This document shows positions 34,442 through 44,389 of a stretch of 64,000 bases of DNA, one piece after another. The notes beneath the pieces were generated by a model that searched no databases, was not told where the DNA came from, and saw only the letters and a program-made list of their open reading frames with translations. The position numbers and the translations under genes were made by a program. Origin of the DNA: Flavobacterium sp. (GTDB lineage: Bacteria > Bacteroidota > Bacteroidia > Flavobacteriales > Flavobacteriaceae); NCBI RefSeq assembly GCF_013823965.1, contig NZ_PNNA01000108.1:22391-86390 (forward strand), in the 5' to 3' direction. Each line of letters starts with the position of its first letter. Within the stretch, counting starts at the first letter, position 1.

Positions 34442-36835
34442 ATGCCGAAGTTTTTCTCTTCAATTCTGCTTTTTTTAATTTTTATTAATTTCTGCTCTTA
34501 CGGCCAAAAAAAGACACTTCAGGCAAAATCGACTGTAGAAAGCATTATCATTGACGGAAAAGACAACGAAAAAGCGTGGCAATCAGCTCCAATAGCCACT
34601 GACTTCATAATGTTTGAACCTGATAACGGGAAACCCATTAGTGACACAAAAAAAACAGACGTAAAAATACTCTATGACAATACCGCCATATACGTATTGG
34701 CCATATTACACGATGAGGAGCCCAATAAAATTTCAAAAGAATTAACCAATAGAGATGTTTTTGGAATTTCAGACCATTTTTCAGTTTCCATCAACGGGTA
34801 CAACGACGGACAGCAAGACTTTAGATTTTATGTAAGCGCTGCCGGAGTACAAATGGATTGTTTGGCCACAGATGACAGCGAGGATTACACTTGGGATGCC
34901 ATCTGGAACAGCGAAGTGACACTTACCCAATTTGGATGGGTTGTTGAAATGCGAATTCCTTATGCAGCCTTACGATTCTCCAAAGCCGAAAAACAAACTT
35001 GGGGCATCAATTTTATGCGCGAAATAAAACGTGATTTTCAAAAATATACTTGGAATCGCGTGGATACTAAAATTGGCTCCATAATTACCCAAGAAGGGAT
35101 TCTGGAAGGAATTGAAAACATAAAAACTCCCACCAGACTTTTCTTGATTCCTTACACATCAGCATATTACCAACAAAATGAATTGGGTTCCGACAAAACA
35201 TTAAAGGCTGGAATGGACATCAAATACGGAATAAACGATGCCTTCACCCTCGATGCCATATTAGTTCCGGATTTTGGACAAACCAAATTTGACAATGCCA
35301 TTCTCAATCTGGAACCTTTCGAACAATTGCTTAATGAAAACCGACCTTTTTTTACGGAAGCAACCGACTTGTTTGCAAAAGGTGGCATGTTTTATTCCAG
35401 AAGAATTGGCGGCGAACCCCTTACCGAACCAAATACCACAATCAATGAGGAAATTACGAATTATCCAAGCACCGTTGATTTAATTAATGCCGTAAAAATT
35501 TCGGGACGAACGGAAAAAGGATTAGGAATCGGGGTTTTGAATGCCGTTACCGAAAAAACGTATGCAACCATTCAAGACACCAATACAAACCTGTCGAGAA
35601 AAGAAGTCATATCCCCTTTGGTAAATTATAATGTCTTGGTTTTTGATCAACGTTTTAACCAAAACTCATCCGTTACTTTTGTAAATACGAATACCCTTCG
35701 AGATGGAAATTTTCGGGATGCCAATGCTTCGGCTTTATTATTCGATTTGAATACAAAAGCGAATACTTATAATTTATATGGCGATTTCAAATACAGCGCC
35801 ATCAATGACTTAGAAGATTATGACGGGTATAAAACAGCCTTGAATTTTGCCAAAACCAGTGGAAGGTACCGGTATTTATTTTCGGCAAAATACATCTCCG
35901 AAAATTATGACATAAACGATTTGGGAATTATTTTTTACACTAATTACCAAGCTGCTTATGGAGAAGCAAGCTACAGAATTGTCAACCCCACAAAGGTCTT
36001 CAATACTTTTAAAGCCATACAAGCCGTCAATATTGAAAAACAAAACACGACTGGCAAAACTCAAGAAGGTTGGTATAAAATTATAGCCAATGCCACAACT
36101 TTAAAAAATCATTACCTTGAATTTCTTTTGCAAGTAAACCCTCTGGATCGCTACGATTTTTACGAGCCCCGTTCTTATGGAAGCTATGTTTACAAACCTA
36201 AAAGCATCATAGGATATGGTCAGTTTTATTCTGATGAAACCAGACCTTTCCATTATGAAATTGAACTTTCAACCGAAAAATTTGACGAAGAAAACAGAAA
36301 CATTTATAGAGTTTTTGGAGGAACAAAATACAGGTTCAGCGACAAATTTTCATTGTCATACAATTTCGAATATACGCGAATGGTAAACGATAGAGGCTGG
36401 GTTGGTTTTGACAATACGGATGTTATTTTTGGCGAACGAAATAGGGAAATAACACAACATTATTTTACCGGAAAATATTCCATTACAAATAAGATGACTT
36501 TTAATCTCATAGCACGTTATTACTGGTCCTATTCTGACAATCACGAATTTTTTACACTCCAAGACAACGGTTATTTAACGCCAAACAATAGTTATTCCCA
36601 AAACAAAAATAGAAATTTCAACTCTTGGAATTTGGACTTTTCTTATTCTTGGTGGTTTGCCCCAGGAAGCGAACTTTCAGTTTTATATAGAAATTACGCA
36701 CAAGAAAGTACAAATATTGTCGAGAAAAACACCCAGGAAAACTTCAACAATCTTTTTGGCGGTAACTTGACCAATATTTTTTCAATTAGTTTACGCTATT
36801 ACATTGATTACAATGTGGTGAAAAATAAGTTTTAA
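34442..36835 (+). CDS. DUF5916 outer-membrane protein with CBM9-like domain (copy 1)
   Basis: A 797-residue exported protein. After a signal peptide, residues about 25-210 form a CBM9-like beta-sandwich (IIDGKDNEKAWQSAPIA, FGISDHFSVSINGYNDGQQ, WVVEMRIPYAALRFS). The remainder (DUF5916) is rich in aromatic, alternating strands (DAILVPDFGQTKFDNAILN, SRRIGG) and ends in YYIDYNVVKNKF, like an outer-membrane barrel. It is followed 126 nt later by a strongly similar gene. Ligand unknown; similar genes in Bacteroidota are often annotated as hydrolase or carbohydrate-binding, without firm proof that I know of. Confidence 0.82.
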   Translation: MPKFFSSILLFLIFINFCSYGQKKTLQAKSTVESIIIDGKDNEKAWQSAPIATDFIMFEPDNGKPISDTKKTDVKILYDNTAIYVLAILHDEEPNKISKELTNRDVFGISDHFSVSINGYNDGQQDFRFYVSAAGVQMDCLATDDSEDYTWDAIWNSEVTLTQFGWVVEMRIPYAALRFSKAEKQTWGINFMREIKRDFQKYTWNRVDTKIGSIITQEGILEGIENIKTPTRLFLIPYTSAYYQQNELGSDKTLKAGMDIKYGINDAFTLDAILVPDFGQTKFDNAILNLEPFEQLLNENRPFFTEATDLFAKGGMFYSRRIGGEPLTEPNTTINEEITNYPSTVDLINAVKISGRTEKGLGIGVLNAVTEKTYATIQDTNTNLSRKEVISPLVNYNVLVFDQRFNQNSSVTFVNTNTLRDGNFRDANASALLFDLNTKANTYNLYGDFKYSAINDLEDYDGYKTALNFAKTSGRYRYLFSAKYISENYDINDLGIIFYTNYQAAYGEASYRIVNPTKVFNTFKAIQAVNIEKQNTTGKTQEGWYKIIANATTLKNHYLEFLLQVNPLDRYDFYEPRSYGSYVYKPKSIIGYGQFYSDETRPFHYEIELSTEKFDEENRNIYRVFGGTKYRFSDKFSLSYNFEYTRMVNDRGWVGFDNTDVIFGERNREITQHYFTGKYSITNKMTFNLIARYYWSYSDNHEFFTLQDNGYLTPNNSYSQNKNRNFNSWNLDFSYSWWFAPGSELSVLYRNYAQESTNIVEKNTQENFNNLFGGNLTNIFSISLRYYIDYNVVKNKF

Positions 36836-36961
36836 TTTTCTCCTTCCAAACTGTAACAATAGAATAATTCGATAGTCTATTCTTTCGACAAAGTTTTTAA
36901 ATCTTGCTTTTCGATAAAGAAAACAGCTTTTAAAGTTTTGAATACTTAAACTATCTTTTAA

Positions 36962-39382
36962 ATGAAAAAATATTATTTCTTTTACTTTCTTTTATTTTTT
37001 GTTTTAGGATACGGACAGAAAAAAACGTTAAAAACAAAATTCATATCAGAAAAGATAACTCTAAATGGCAAACTAAATGAAGCCATTTGGCAATCAGTGC
37101 CACTTGCTACTGATTTTGTTGTTTTTCAACCTGATAATGGCAAAGCCGTCAAGGAAAACAAAAAAACCGAAGTTCGCGTATTATACGATAACGAAGCCAT
37201 TTATGTTGGTGCTTTACTTTATGACAATGAACCCGACAAAATCTTGAAAGAAATCAACAAAAGAGATGAATTTGGGACATCTGATTTTTTTGGAGTGTTT
37301 ATCAATGGTTATAATGACGGCCAACAAAATTTTCAGTTTTTTGTCAATGCAGCTGATGGTCAAGCTGATTGCCTGGCAACAGATACCAATGGAGAGGATT
37401 ATTCGTGGGATGCCGTTTGGGAGAGCAAAGCCGTCATTACCGAATTTGGTTGGGCAGTAGAAATGCGAATTCCTTATGCAGCTTTGCGATTTTCGAGTGA
37501 AAAAACACAAACTTGGGGAATCAATTTTTTTAGAGAAATCCGCAGAGATCGAGAAAAACAATCTTGGAATTTTATTGATTCGAAAATTGGAACCTTTACC
37601 CAGCAAAATGGCATCTTGGAAGGCATTGAAAACATTAAGACACCTACCCGACTTTTCTTTTTGCCTTATGCTTCTTTCTATACTTATGCCAATGCCAATC
37701 AAAAAACCTATGGCGAATTGAAAGGTGGCTTGGACATCAAATACGGGATAAACGACGCCTTTACTCTCGATGCCATGCTTATTCCGGATTTTGGTCAAAC
37801 TAAATACGACGATCGTATTTTGAATTTAAGTCCATTTGAACAACAATTTAATGAAAATAGAGGTTTTTTTACGGAAGGAACAGATTTATTCAGCAAAGGA
37901 AATCTTTTTTATTCCAGGAGAATCGGAGGCTCTCCTTCCTATTACCCGGATGCAAAACCGAATGAAGAAGTAATCGAAAACCCGAACAGCACAGAATTAT
38001 ACAATGCCACCAAAATATCAGGTCGAACAAAAGGTGGATTAGGAATTGGATACCTCAATGCCGTTACAAAAAAAGCGTATGCCACGATTAAAAATACCGA
38101 TACGCAAGAAACAAATGCCGTTTTGGTTGAGCCTTTGACCAACTACAACATCATTGTTTTCGACCAACGTTTTCACAAAAACTCTTCCGTTTCATTTATA
38201 AATACCAATGTCACACGAAATGGTTTCTTTAGAGACGGAAACGTTTCAGCACTGGTTTGGGATTTAAATACGACCAAAAACACGTACAATCTAGCAGGGA
38301 ATTTCGAATACAGTTACGTAAATGACATTGAAGAAGAAAAAACAGGAATAAATACCACCTTGGATTTTTCTGAAACGAGTGGCAAATACCGTTATAACAT
38401 TGGAGCCAATATGGTCTCAAAAGATTTTGACAGCAACGATTTAGGAATTAATTTCGAAACTAATTATTATAGTTTTTACGGCAATACCAGCTATCGCATT
38501 CTTAATCCAACTAAAATTTTCAACTCGTTTAATACCAATATCAATGCCTTTAACCAAATTCAAAAAGAAACAGGCAAAGTACAGGGCAACCAGATTAATT
38601 TAAACGTAAATTCAACAACCAAAAAGAATCATTATGTAGGTTTTGGGCTTCAATATCGTCCGATGGAAAATTATAATTATTACGAACCAAGAACAGCAGG
38701 TCGTTATAGTATTGACCCAACAAGATTTGGAAGTTGGTTCACTATTTCAACTAATTACAACAATAAATTTGCCTTCGACATTGAACCTTCGTTTGCAGTA
38801 TTAAATGAATCTGGAAGAAAATCCATTGGAATTAATTTTAGTCCTAGATACCGTTTCGACGATCATTTAGCATTGAATTATGCCTTTAGTTTTTTTAAAC
38901 AAAACAACAATAAAGGTTTTACCGACAGCATAAATGAAGACAACAACACCATTACGCCAAACACTATTATTTACGCCAATAGAAATACTGTCACATATAC
39001 CAATACCCTAAATGGGAAATATTCCATAAACAGTAAAATGAATTTTGACATTTCTGCGCGTTATTATTGGTCCTACACTGAAAACAAAAATTTTCTTAAA
39101 CTAGAAAATAATGGAACACTTAGCCCTTATGACAACTATGCCGAAAACAAAAATCAAAACCTGATTACTTGGAATTTGGATGTGTCATACAATTGGTGGT
39201 TTGCGCCAGGAAGTCAATTAATCCTTTTGTACCGAAGCAATGCGGCCAAATTCGACAATTTAATCAACAAAGATTTCGGGAACAATTACACCAGCTTGCT
39301 TAACAATCAAAACTTAAACCATATCATATCCATTAGCGCAAAATATTTCATAGATTACAATCAAGTAAAAAAAATATTCTAA
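36962..39382 (+). CDS. DUF5916 outer-membrane protein with CBM9-like domain (copy 2)
   Basis: An 806-residue paralogue of the preceding gene with the same layout: signal peptide (MKKYYFFYFLLFFVLGYGQ), CBM9-like domain (LNGKLNEAIWQSVPLATDF, WAVEMRIPYAALRFS), the DAMLIPDFGQTKYDDRILN segment, SRRIGG and a terminal YFIDYNQVKKIF. Many blocks are nearly identical to copy 1 while the barrel middle diverges. This points to tandem duplication followed by specialisation. It lacks a clear promoter box of its own, so it may be read through from copy 1. Confidence 0.82.
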   Translation: MKKYYFFYFLLFFVLGYGQKKTLKTKFISEKITLNGKLNEAIWQSVPLATDFVVFQPDNGKAVKENKKTEVRVLYDNEAIYVGALLYDNEPDKILKEINKRDEFGTSDFFGVFINGYNDGQQNFQFFVNAADGQADCLATDTNGEDYSWDAVWESKAVITEFGWAVEMRIPYAALRFSSEKTQTWGINFFREIRRDREKQSWNFIDSKIGTFTQQNGILEGIENIKTPTRLFFLPYASFYTYANANQKTYGELKGGLDIKYGINDAFTLDAMLIPDFGQTKYDDRILNLSPFEQQFNENRGFFTEGTDLFSKGNLFYSRRIGGSPSYYPDAKPNEEVIENPNSTELYNATKISGRTKGGLGIGYLNAVTKKAYATIKNTDTQETNAVLVEPLTNYNIIVFDQRFHKNSSVSFINTNVTRNGFFRDGNVSALVWDLNTTKNTYNLAGNFEYSYVNDIEEEKTGINTTLDFSETSGKYRYNIGANMVSKDFDSNDLGINFETNYYSFYGNTSYRILNPTKIFNSFNTNINAFNQIQKETGKVQGNQINLNVNSTTKKNHYVGFGLQYRPMENYNYYEPRTAGRYSIDPTRFGSWFTISTNYNNKFAFDIEPSFAVLNESGRKSIGINFSPRYRFDDHLALNYAFSFFKQNNNKGFTDSINEDNNTITPNTIIYANRNTVTYTNTLNGKYSINSKMNFDISARYYWSYTENKNFLKLENNGTLSPYDNYAENKNQNLITWNLDVSYNWWFAPGSQLILLYRSNAAKFDNLINKDFGNNYTSLLNNQNLNHIISISAKYFIDYNQVKKIF

Positions 39383-39442
39383 AATCATTAGAAATCTAAA
39401 ATTAGTTTCCAATCATTTAATTCTTTTATATTTTACAAAATA

Positions 39443-39488
39443 TCTCCCAAAATCCATACTTTTTCTATAAGGTTTTCGGAGATTTTTT
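39443..39488 (+). terminator. Terminator after the DUF5916 pair
   Basis: TCTCC, AAAA and CC on the left pair with GG, TTTT and GGAGA on the right, with small interruptions and a 15-nt loop, followed by six T. Confidence 0.6.
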
Positions 39489-39604
39489 ATTGCATTTATT
39501 GTATAAAAACACACATTTTACAACACATTTTAAAGTATTTGTTGCACTTCTCTTTTTTATATACAATAGTAGTTTTGACGTACTTATATTTTTTTGGAAA
39601 GCTT

Positions 39605-39612
39605 TATCTTTG
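39605..39612 (+). promoter_or_regulatory. -7 promoter box for gpmI
   Basis: TATCTTTG lies 17 nt before the gpmI ATG. No TTG at the ideal distance is seen. Confidence 0.5.
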
Positions 39613-39629
39613 TATAAAAATTTAGCACA

Positions 39630-41147
39630 ATGAACAAAAAAGTAATCCTCATGATTCTGGACGGTTGGGGAAAATCTCCAGACCCAAAAGTTTCAGCAAT
39701 TGACAATGCCGATATTCCATTCATCAATAGTTTATATACAAAATACCCAAGCGCGCAGCTTCGAACCGATGGTTTAAACGTTGGCTTGCCAGAAGGACAA
39801 ATGGGAAATTCCGAAGTGGGACACATGAACCTTGGCGCAGGAAGAATTATTTACCAAGATTTAGCCAAAATAAATCTTGCCGTAGAAAATAAATCGTTGA
39901 ACAACGAACCAGTTTTGGTTGAAGCTTTTCAATATGCCAAAGACAAAAACGTAAACGTACACTTTCTGGGATTGGTTTCAGACGGTGGCGTGCATTCACA
40001 CACTTCCCATTTAAGAGGTTTGATTGATGCAACGCAAAATTTTGGTTTAGAAAAAGTTTTTGTTCACGCCTTTACTGACGGTCGTGACGTAGACCCAAAA
40101 TCAGCCAAAACTGACATTCAAAATTTAGAAAATTATATTGCAAAAACTACTGCAAAAATCGCTTCGGTTGTCGGAAGATATTATGCAATGGATCGTGACA
40201 AACGTTGGGAAAGAGTAAAAGTGGCTTATGACTTGCTCGTGAACGGAACCGGAACCCATTCAACAAATCCAGTAAAAAGCATAGAAGAAAGTTATGCCAA
40301 AGACATTACCGACGAATTTATAGATCCAATTGTTGTTGTTGATGCAAACAACCAACCATTGGCCACAATAAAAGAAAACGACGTCGTGATTTTCTTTAAT
40401 TTCAGGACCGATAGAGGACGTGAATTGACCGAAGCTTTGTCACAACAAGATTTCCACGAGCAAAACATGCACAAGTTGAACTTGTATTATGTTACGCTGA
40501 CTAATTATGACGAAACCTACCAAAACGTGAAAGTGGTTTACAACAAAGACAACATCACGGAAACCCTTGGTGAAGTTTTGGAAAAAGCAGGCAAAAAACA
40601 AATCCGAATTGCCGAAACAGAAAAATATCCACACGTGACATTTTTCTTTTCCGGTGGTAGGGAATTACCATTTGAAGGAGAAAGCCGAATCCTGAAAAAC
40701 TCTCCAAAAGTAGCCACTTATGATTTGCAACCCGAAATGAGCGCTTATGAATTAGCCGATGCCTTGGTTCCTGAATTAAACAAAGGCGAAGTGGATTTTG
40801 TTTGCCTAAATTTTGCCAATGGCGACATGGTGGGACACACCGGAGTGATGGAAGCAGCAATCAAAGCCTGTGAAGCCGTTGACAAATGTGTCGAAAAAGT
40901 AATCACCGCGGCTTTGGCCAATGGTTACACAACCTTGGTAATTGCCGATCACGGAAACTGCGAAACAATGATTAATCCTGACGGAAGTCCAAACACCGCT
41001 CATACTACAAACCCTGTTCCTTTTATTTTGGTAGACCCAGAATTAAAATCAGTTCACGACGGAGTATTGGGTGATATGGCACCAACCATTTTGGAATTGA
41101 TGGGAATTGAAAAACCAGAAGTCATGACCAGACATTCCCTTTTATAA
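39630..41147 (+). CDS. gpmI: 2,3-bisphosphoglycerate-independent phosphoglycerate mutase
   Basis: A 505-residue glycolytic enzyme of the alkaline phosphatase superfamily, interconverting 3- and 2-phosphoglycerate through a phosphoserine. The serine is S61 in GQMGNSEVGHMNLGAGR. Metal-binding blocks are LMILDGWG, HAFTDGRDVDP, RYYAMDRDKRWER, FVCLNFANGDMVGHTG and VIADHGNCETM. Length is normal. A perfect terminator follows. Confidence 0.97.
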   Translation: MNKKVILMILDGWGKSPDPKVSAIDNADIPFINSLYTKYPSAQLRTDGLNVGLPEGQMGNSEVGHMNLGAGRIIYQDLAKINLAVENKSLNNEPVLVEAFQYAKDKNVNVHFLGLVSDGGVHSHTSHLRGLIDATQNFGLEKVFVHAFTDGRDVDPKSAKTDIQNLENYIAKTTAKIASVVGRYYAMDRDKRWERVKVAYDLLVNGTGTHSTNPVKSIEESYAKDITDEFIDPIVVVDANNQPLATIKENDVVIFFNFRTDRGRELTEALSQQDFHEQNMHKLNLYYVTLTNYDETYQNVKVVYNKDNITETLGEVLEKAGKKQIRIAETEKYPHVTFFFSGGRELPFEGESRILKNSPKVATYDLQPEMSAYELADALVPELNKGEVDFVCLNFANGDMVGHTGVMEAAIKACEAVDKCVEKVITAALANGYTTLVIADHGNCETMINPDGSPNTAHTTNPVPFILVDPELKSVHDGVLGDMAPTILELMGIEKPEVMTRHSLL

Positions 41148-41168
41148 AAGTAAAATACGGAGTTTATG

Positions 41169-41200
41169 AAAAGCGTCCTGCAAATTTGCAGGACGCTTTT
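41169..41200. terminator. Perfect bidirectional terminator palindrome
   Basis: A 32-nt perfect palindrome whose arms begin AAAAGCGTCCTGC and end GCAGGACGCTTTT. It serves gpmI (plus) and the CoA-transferase gene (minus), whose stop codon begins at the next base. Confidence 0.9.
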
Positions 41201-42478
41201 TTATTTACAATTCATAATCATGTTGTAGTATTCTCTTTCTATTCTTTCCTGATGGTCTGGATGTGCAATTTTCGTCATTTCAACTGAACGTTGTCTTAGA
41301 GTTTTACCATACAAATCAGCAATCCCGTTTTCGGTAATAATATATTGAACATGGGAACGGGTTGAAACCACACCAGCACCTTGTCTTAAAAAAGGAACAA
41401 TTCTACTGTCGCCATTTTTTGTTACGGAAGGCAATGCAATAATGGCTTTTCCTCCATCACTCAACGAAGCTCCACGGATAAAATCCATTTGACCACCCAC
41501 ACCGGAATACATTCTTGCTCCAATGGAATCAGCGCAAACTTGACCCGTCACATCGACTTCTATGGCGGAATTTATGGCAACCATTTTCGGATTTTTTCGT
41601 ATTCTGGCCGTGTCATTTACATAGGACGACTCCTTCATTTCGATAAAAGGATTGTCGCTTACAAAATCATACAATCGTTGGGAACCAATTAAAAAAGTGG
41701 CCAATGCCCTGCCTCGACCCACACCCTTAAAATTTCCGTTTATAACATTACTTTCAATTAAATCAATCACGCCATCCGAAAACATTTCGGTATGCAATCC
41801 CAAGTTTTTATGATTGGACAATTTAGACAAAGCCGCATTTGGAATAGAACCAATTCCCATTTGCAAAGTGCTTTCGTCTTCAATCAATGATGCTATATAA
41901 TTCCCGATTTTATCTTCCAACGGGGAAATTTTCTCCGTTTCGTGACTGTAAATTGGCGAATCAACCTCAACTAAATAATCAATTTCGGAAATATGAAGAA
42001 TACCGTCACCAAAAGTTCTCGGCATTTGCGGATTTACTTGAGCAATCACCGTTTTGGCACTTTCAATTGCCGCCAAAGTGGCTTCCACAGAAACCCCTAG
42101 AGAACAATATCCGTGAAGATCTGGCGGTGAAACGTGAATAAAAACCACGTCTAAAACCACGACTTTTTTCCTGAAGAGATACGGCAATTCACTTAAAAAA
42201 ACGGGGGTGTAAGAACCATTTCCCGCAACCAAGGTGTGCCTTACATTTGGACCAATAAAAAAAGAGTTCACGTGAAAACTTTCGGCCAATTCCGGATTGG
42301 CATAGCGCGCTTCACCTTCTACATGCAAGTGGCATATTTCGACGTTTCTTAATTCAGAAGCGCGATCTGCCAATGCATTTGTCAATAATGTAGGCGCAGC
42401 GGCAGCGGCTTGAAGATACACCCTATCTCCTGATTTCACCACTTTTACAGCCTCTTCGGCAGTTACATATTTACTCAT
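41201..42478 (-). CDS. Acetyl-CoA hydrolase/4-hydroxybutyrate-type CoA-transferase
   Basis: A 425-residue class I CoA-transferase. Family features are the N-terminal YVTAEEAVKVVKSGDRVYLQ, LQMGIGSIPNAALSKL, FSDGVIDL and the C-terminal GVGGQMDFIRGASLSDGGKAI. It probably moves CoA between a short-chain acyl-CoA and acetate; the exact substrate is not evident. It is monocistronic, and its stop abuts the shared terminator. Confidence 0.88.
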   Translation of the reverse strand: MSKYVTAEEAVKVVKSGDRVYLQAAAAAPTLLTNALADRASELRNVEICHLHVEGEARYANPELAESFHVNSFFIGPNVRHTLVAGNGSYTPVFLSELPYLFRKKVVVLDVVFIHVSPPDLHGYCSLGVSVEATLAAIESAKTVIAQVNPQMPRTFGDGILHISEIDYLVEVDSPIYSHETEKISPLEDKIGNYIASLIEDESTLQMGIGSIPNAALSKLSNHKNLGLHTEMFSDGVIDLIESNVINGNFKGVGRGRALATFLIGSQRLYDFVSDNPFIEMKESSYVNDTARIRKNPKMVAINSAIEVDVTGQVCADSIGARMYSGVGGQMDFIRGASLSDGGKAIIALPSVTKNGDSRIVPFLRQGAGVVSTRSHVQYIITENGIADLYGKTLRQRSVEMTKIAHPDHQERIEREYYNMIMNCK

Positions 42479-42575
42479 ATTTAACTAATTTTTGAATAAA
42501 GTTACATACAATTATTCAAAAAAATATGATAAAACTCATATGCAATCAAATTTTTATATAATCGGTTTTTAATTG

Positions 42576-42583
42576 TATTTTTG
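42576..42583 (+). promoter_or_regulatory. -7 promoter box for map
   Basis: TATTTTTG lies 18 nt before the ATG at 42602. It overlaps an in-frame TTG at 42581, showing that the TTG is not the start. Confidence 0.5.
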
Positions 42584-42601
42584 CAATCTGAAAAAAATAT
42601 C

Positions 42602-43420
42602 ATGATTATCCCAAAAACAAGAGAACAGATAGAATTAATGCGCGAAAGTGCTTTAATCGTTTCAAAAACATTAGGAATGATTGCTTCCGAAATCAAGGAA
42701 GGAGTCACCACTTTACACTTAGATAAATTAGCTGAAGAATTTATTCGCGACCACGGAGCTGTTCCCAGCTTCCTGGGATTATACGGTTTTCCAAACTCGC
42801 TTTGCATGAGTCCAAATGCCCAAGTGGTACACGGAATCCCGAACAACAAACCATTGGAAAGTGGCGACGTAATTTCGGTAGATTGTGGAGCATTCAAAAA
42901 TGGTTACCATGGCGACCACGCTTATTCTTTCGAGATTGGCGAAGTGGCTCCTGAAACCAAAAAATTATTGCAGGTTACCAAAGAATCATTGTACGTGGGA
43001 ATCCGCGAATTAAGACTTGGAAACCGCGTGGAAGATGTGGGTAACGCCATCCAGAAATATACTGAAGCACACGGTTATGGTGTGGTTCGTGAATTGGTCG
43101 GACACGGTGTTGGTCAAAAAATGCACGAAGACCCAGAAATGCCCAATTATGGCAAAAAAGGTCGCGGAAAATTGTTCGTGGAAGGAATGGTGGTCGCCAT
43201 CGAACCGATGATTAATTTGGGAACCCGAAACATCAAACAACTCAAAGACGGTTGGACAATTCTTACCGCTGACGGAAAACCGAGCGCTCATTTTGAACAC
43301 GACGTGGCCATTATTGACGGAAAACCAGAAATTTTATCCACTTTCTATTATATCTATAAAGCATTGGGAATTGTGAGTAACGAGGAAGATGAGTTTAGAA
43401 AAGTGCCCTTGGTTATTTAA
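42602..43420 (+). CDS. map: Methionine aminopeptidase, type I
   Basis: A 272-residue M24A metallopeptidase removing N-terminal Met from new proteins. Active-site His is H78 (VVHGIP); metal ligands are D94 and D105 (SVDCGAFKNGYHGDHA), the His in GHGVGQKMHE, Glu in VAIEPMI and Glu in FEHDVAI. Length is normal for type I. The ATG at 42602 gives the usual IIPKTREQIE N-terminus. Separated from the next gene by a strong inverted repeat. Confidence 0.95.
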   Translation: MIIPKTREQIELMRESALIVSKTLGMIASEIKEGVTTLHLDKLAEEFIRDHGAVPSFLGLYGFPNSLCMSPNAQVVHGIPNNKPLESGDVISVDCGAFKNGYHGDHAYSFEIGEVAPETKKLLQVTKESLYVGIRELRLGNRVEDVGNAIQKYTEAHGYGVVRELVGHGVGQKMHEDPEMPNYGKKGRGKLFVEGMVVAIEPMINLGTRNIKQLKDGWTILTADGKPSAHFEHDVAIIDGKPEILSTFYYIYKALGIVSNEEDEFRKVPLVI

Positions 43421-43434
43421 AAACTTATATGACC

Positions 43435-43482
43435 TTAATGCCTTATATGGTAAACAATTTATTAAACCATATAAGGCATTAA
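43435..43482. repeat. Perfect 17-bp inverted repeat between map and a methyltransferase gene
   Basis: TTAATGCCTTATATGGT (43435-43451) and its exact reverse complement (43466-43482) flank a 14-nt AT-rich loop. Pairing extends outward through CC/GG with one bulged T. There is no T-run tail, so it is not a typical terminator. It looks like a palindromic intergenic element or an RNA-stabilising hairpin. Confidence 0.8.
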
Positions 43483-43510
43483 AGGCTACATAAGGAAAAT
43501 GAAAAACTGT

Positions 43511-43526
43511 TTTGCGAATCTTTGCG
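43511..43526. repeat. Short TTTGCG direct repeat
   Basis: TTTGCG occurs at 43511 and 43521, ten bases apart, just before the methyltransferase ATG. From memory, CTTTGCG-type strings are frequent in flavobacterial intergenic DNA. Confidence 0.4.
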
Positions 43527-43535
43527 TAATAAATA

Positions 43536-44306
43536 ATGAAAAAACTCTTTAAATTAATCCTCAATACCATTCCTCGTCCAATATTAATTAGATTGAGTTA
43601 TGCCGCACGTCCCGTTCTTGCATTAGCATTGAAAGGCAATAAATTTACTGATCCAATAGATGGAAAAAGTTTCCGAATGTTCCTGCCTTATGGCTACGGA
43701 AAACAAAGAAACAACGCACTTTCACCAAGCACTCTTTCACTGGAAAGACACCGTTTGTTGTGGTTGTATTTAAAAAATGAAACCGATTTTTTTAGTTCGA
43801 AAGAAAAAAAGAAAGTCTTGCATTTTGCGCCAGAACAAGCTTTTTACAAATTGTTCCGCAACCAGAAAAACATCCAATACACCACAACCGATTTGTTTTC
43901 GCCCCTAGCCGACGTGAAAGCGGATATTTGCAACTTGCCTTTTGAAGACAATTCGTATGACATCATTTTTTGCAACCACGTTTTGGAACACATTCCAGAT
44001 GACACCAAGGCAATGCATGAATTATATCGGATTTTGAAACCTGGCGGAATGGCGATTCTTCAAATTCCGCAAGACTTGAAAAGAGATGTAACTTATGCCG
44101 ACGATTCCATTACGGATGAAAAGGAACGTGCTGCGATTTTTGGACAATATGACCACGTTCGAATTTATGGCCGCGATTATTTTGACAAATTGAGAAGCAT
44201 TGGATTTAAAGTTATTGAAGAAGATTACACGAATAAAATTGCGCCAGAATTGGTAGAGCAATATTGTTTGGCCCAAGGTGAAATTATTCCGGTTTGTCAT
44301 AAATAA
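43536..44306 (+). CDS. SAM-dependent methyltransferase, class I
   Basis: A 256-residue methyltransferase. The core is VLHFAPEQAFYKLF (modified motif I), ADICNLPFEDNSYDIIFCNHVLEHIPDD and LKPGGMAILQIPQ, typical of methyltransferase type 11/12 proteins. The C-terminal YDHVRIYGRDYFDKLRSIGF is a shared feature of the same subfamily. Motif I lacks the usual GxGxG, having FAPEQ instead, which is seen in some of this subfamily. Substrate unknown. Confidence 0.82.
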   Translation: MKKLFKLILNTIPRPILIRLSYAARPVLALALKGNKFTDPIDGKSFRMFLPYGYGKQRNNALSPSTLSLERHRLLWLYLKNETDFFSSKEKKKVLHFAPEQAFYKLFRNQKNIQYTTTDLFSPLADVKADICNLPFEDNSYDIIFCNHVLEHIPDDTKAMHELYRILKPGGMAILQIPQDLKRDVTYADDSITDEKERAAIFGQYDHVRIYGRDYFDKLRSIGFKVIEEDYTNKIAPELVEQYCLAQGEIIPVCHK

Positions 44307-44389
44307 ACCCTGATTTAACCAAATTATTTTTTGGCATAAATTTAGCAAAGCATAATTCGTTATATTTACCATTTAACAATTACACCATT

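Noticed and set aside
37214..37798. Minus-strand open frame of about 194 codons inside the second DUF5916 gene
   Set aside because: The plus strand frame is a well-supported protein; the antisense frame has low-complexity composition and no motifs.
34442..39382. The DUF5916 pair could be an assembly duplication
   Set aside because: The copies differ at many positions and in length, so they are true diverged paralogues.
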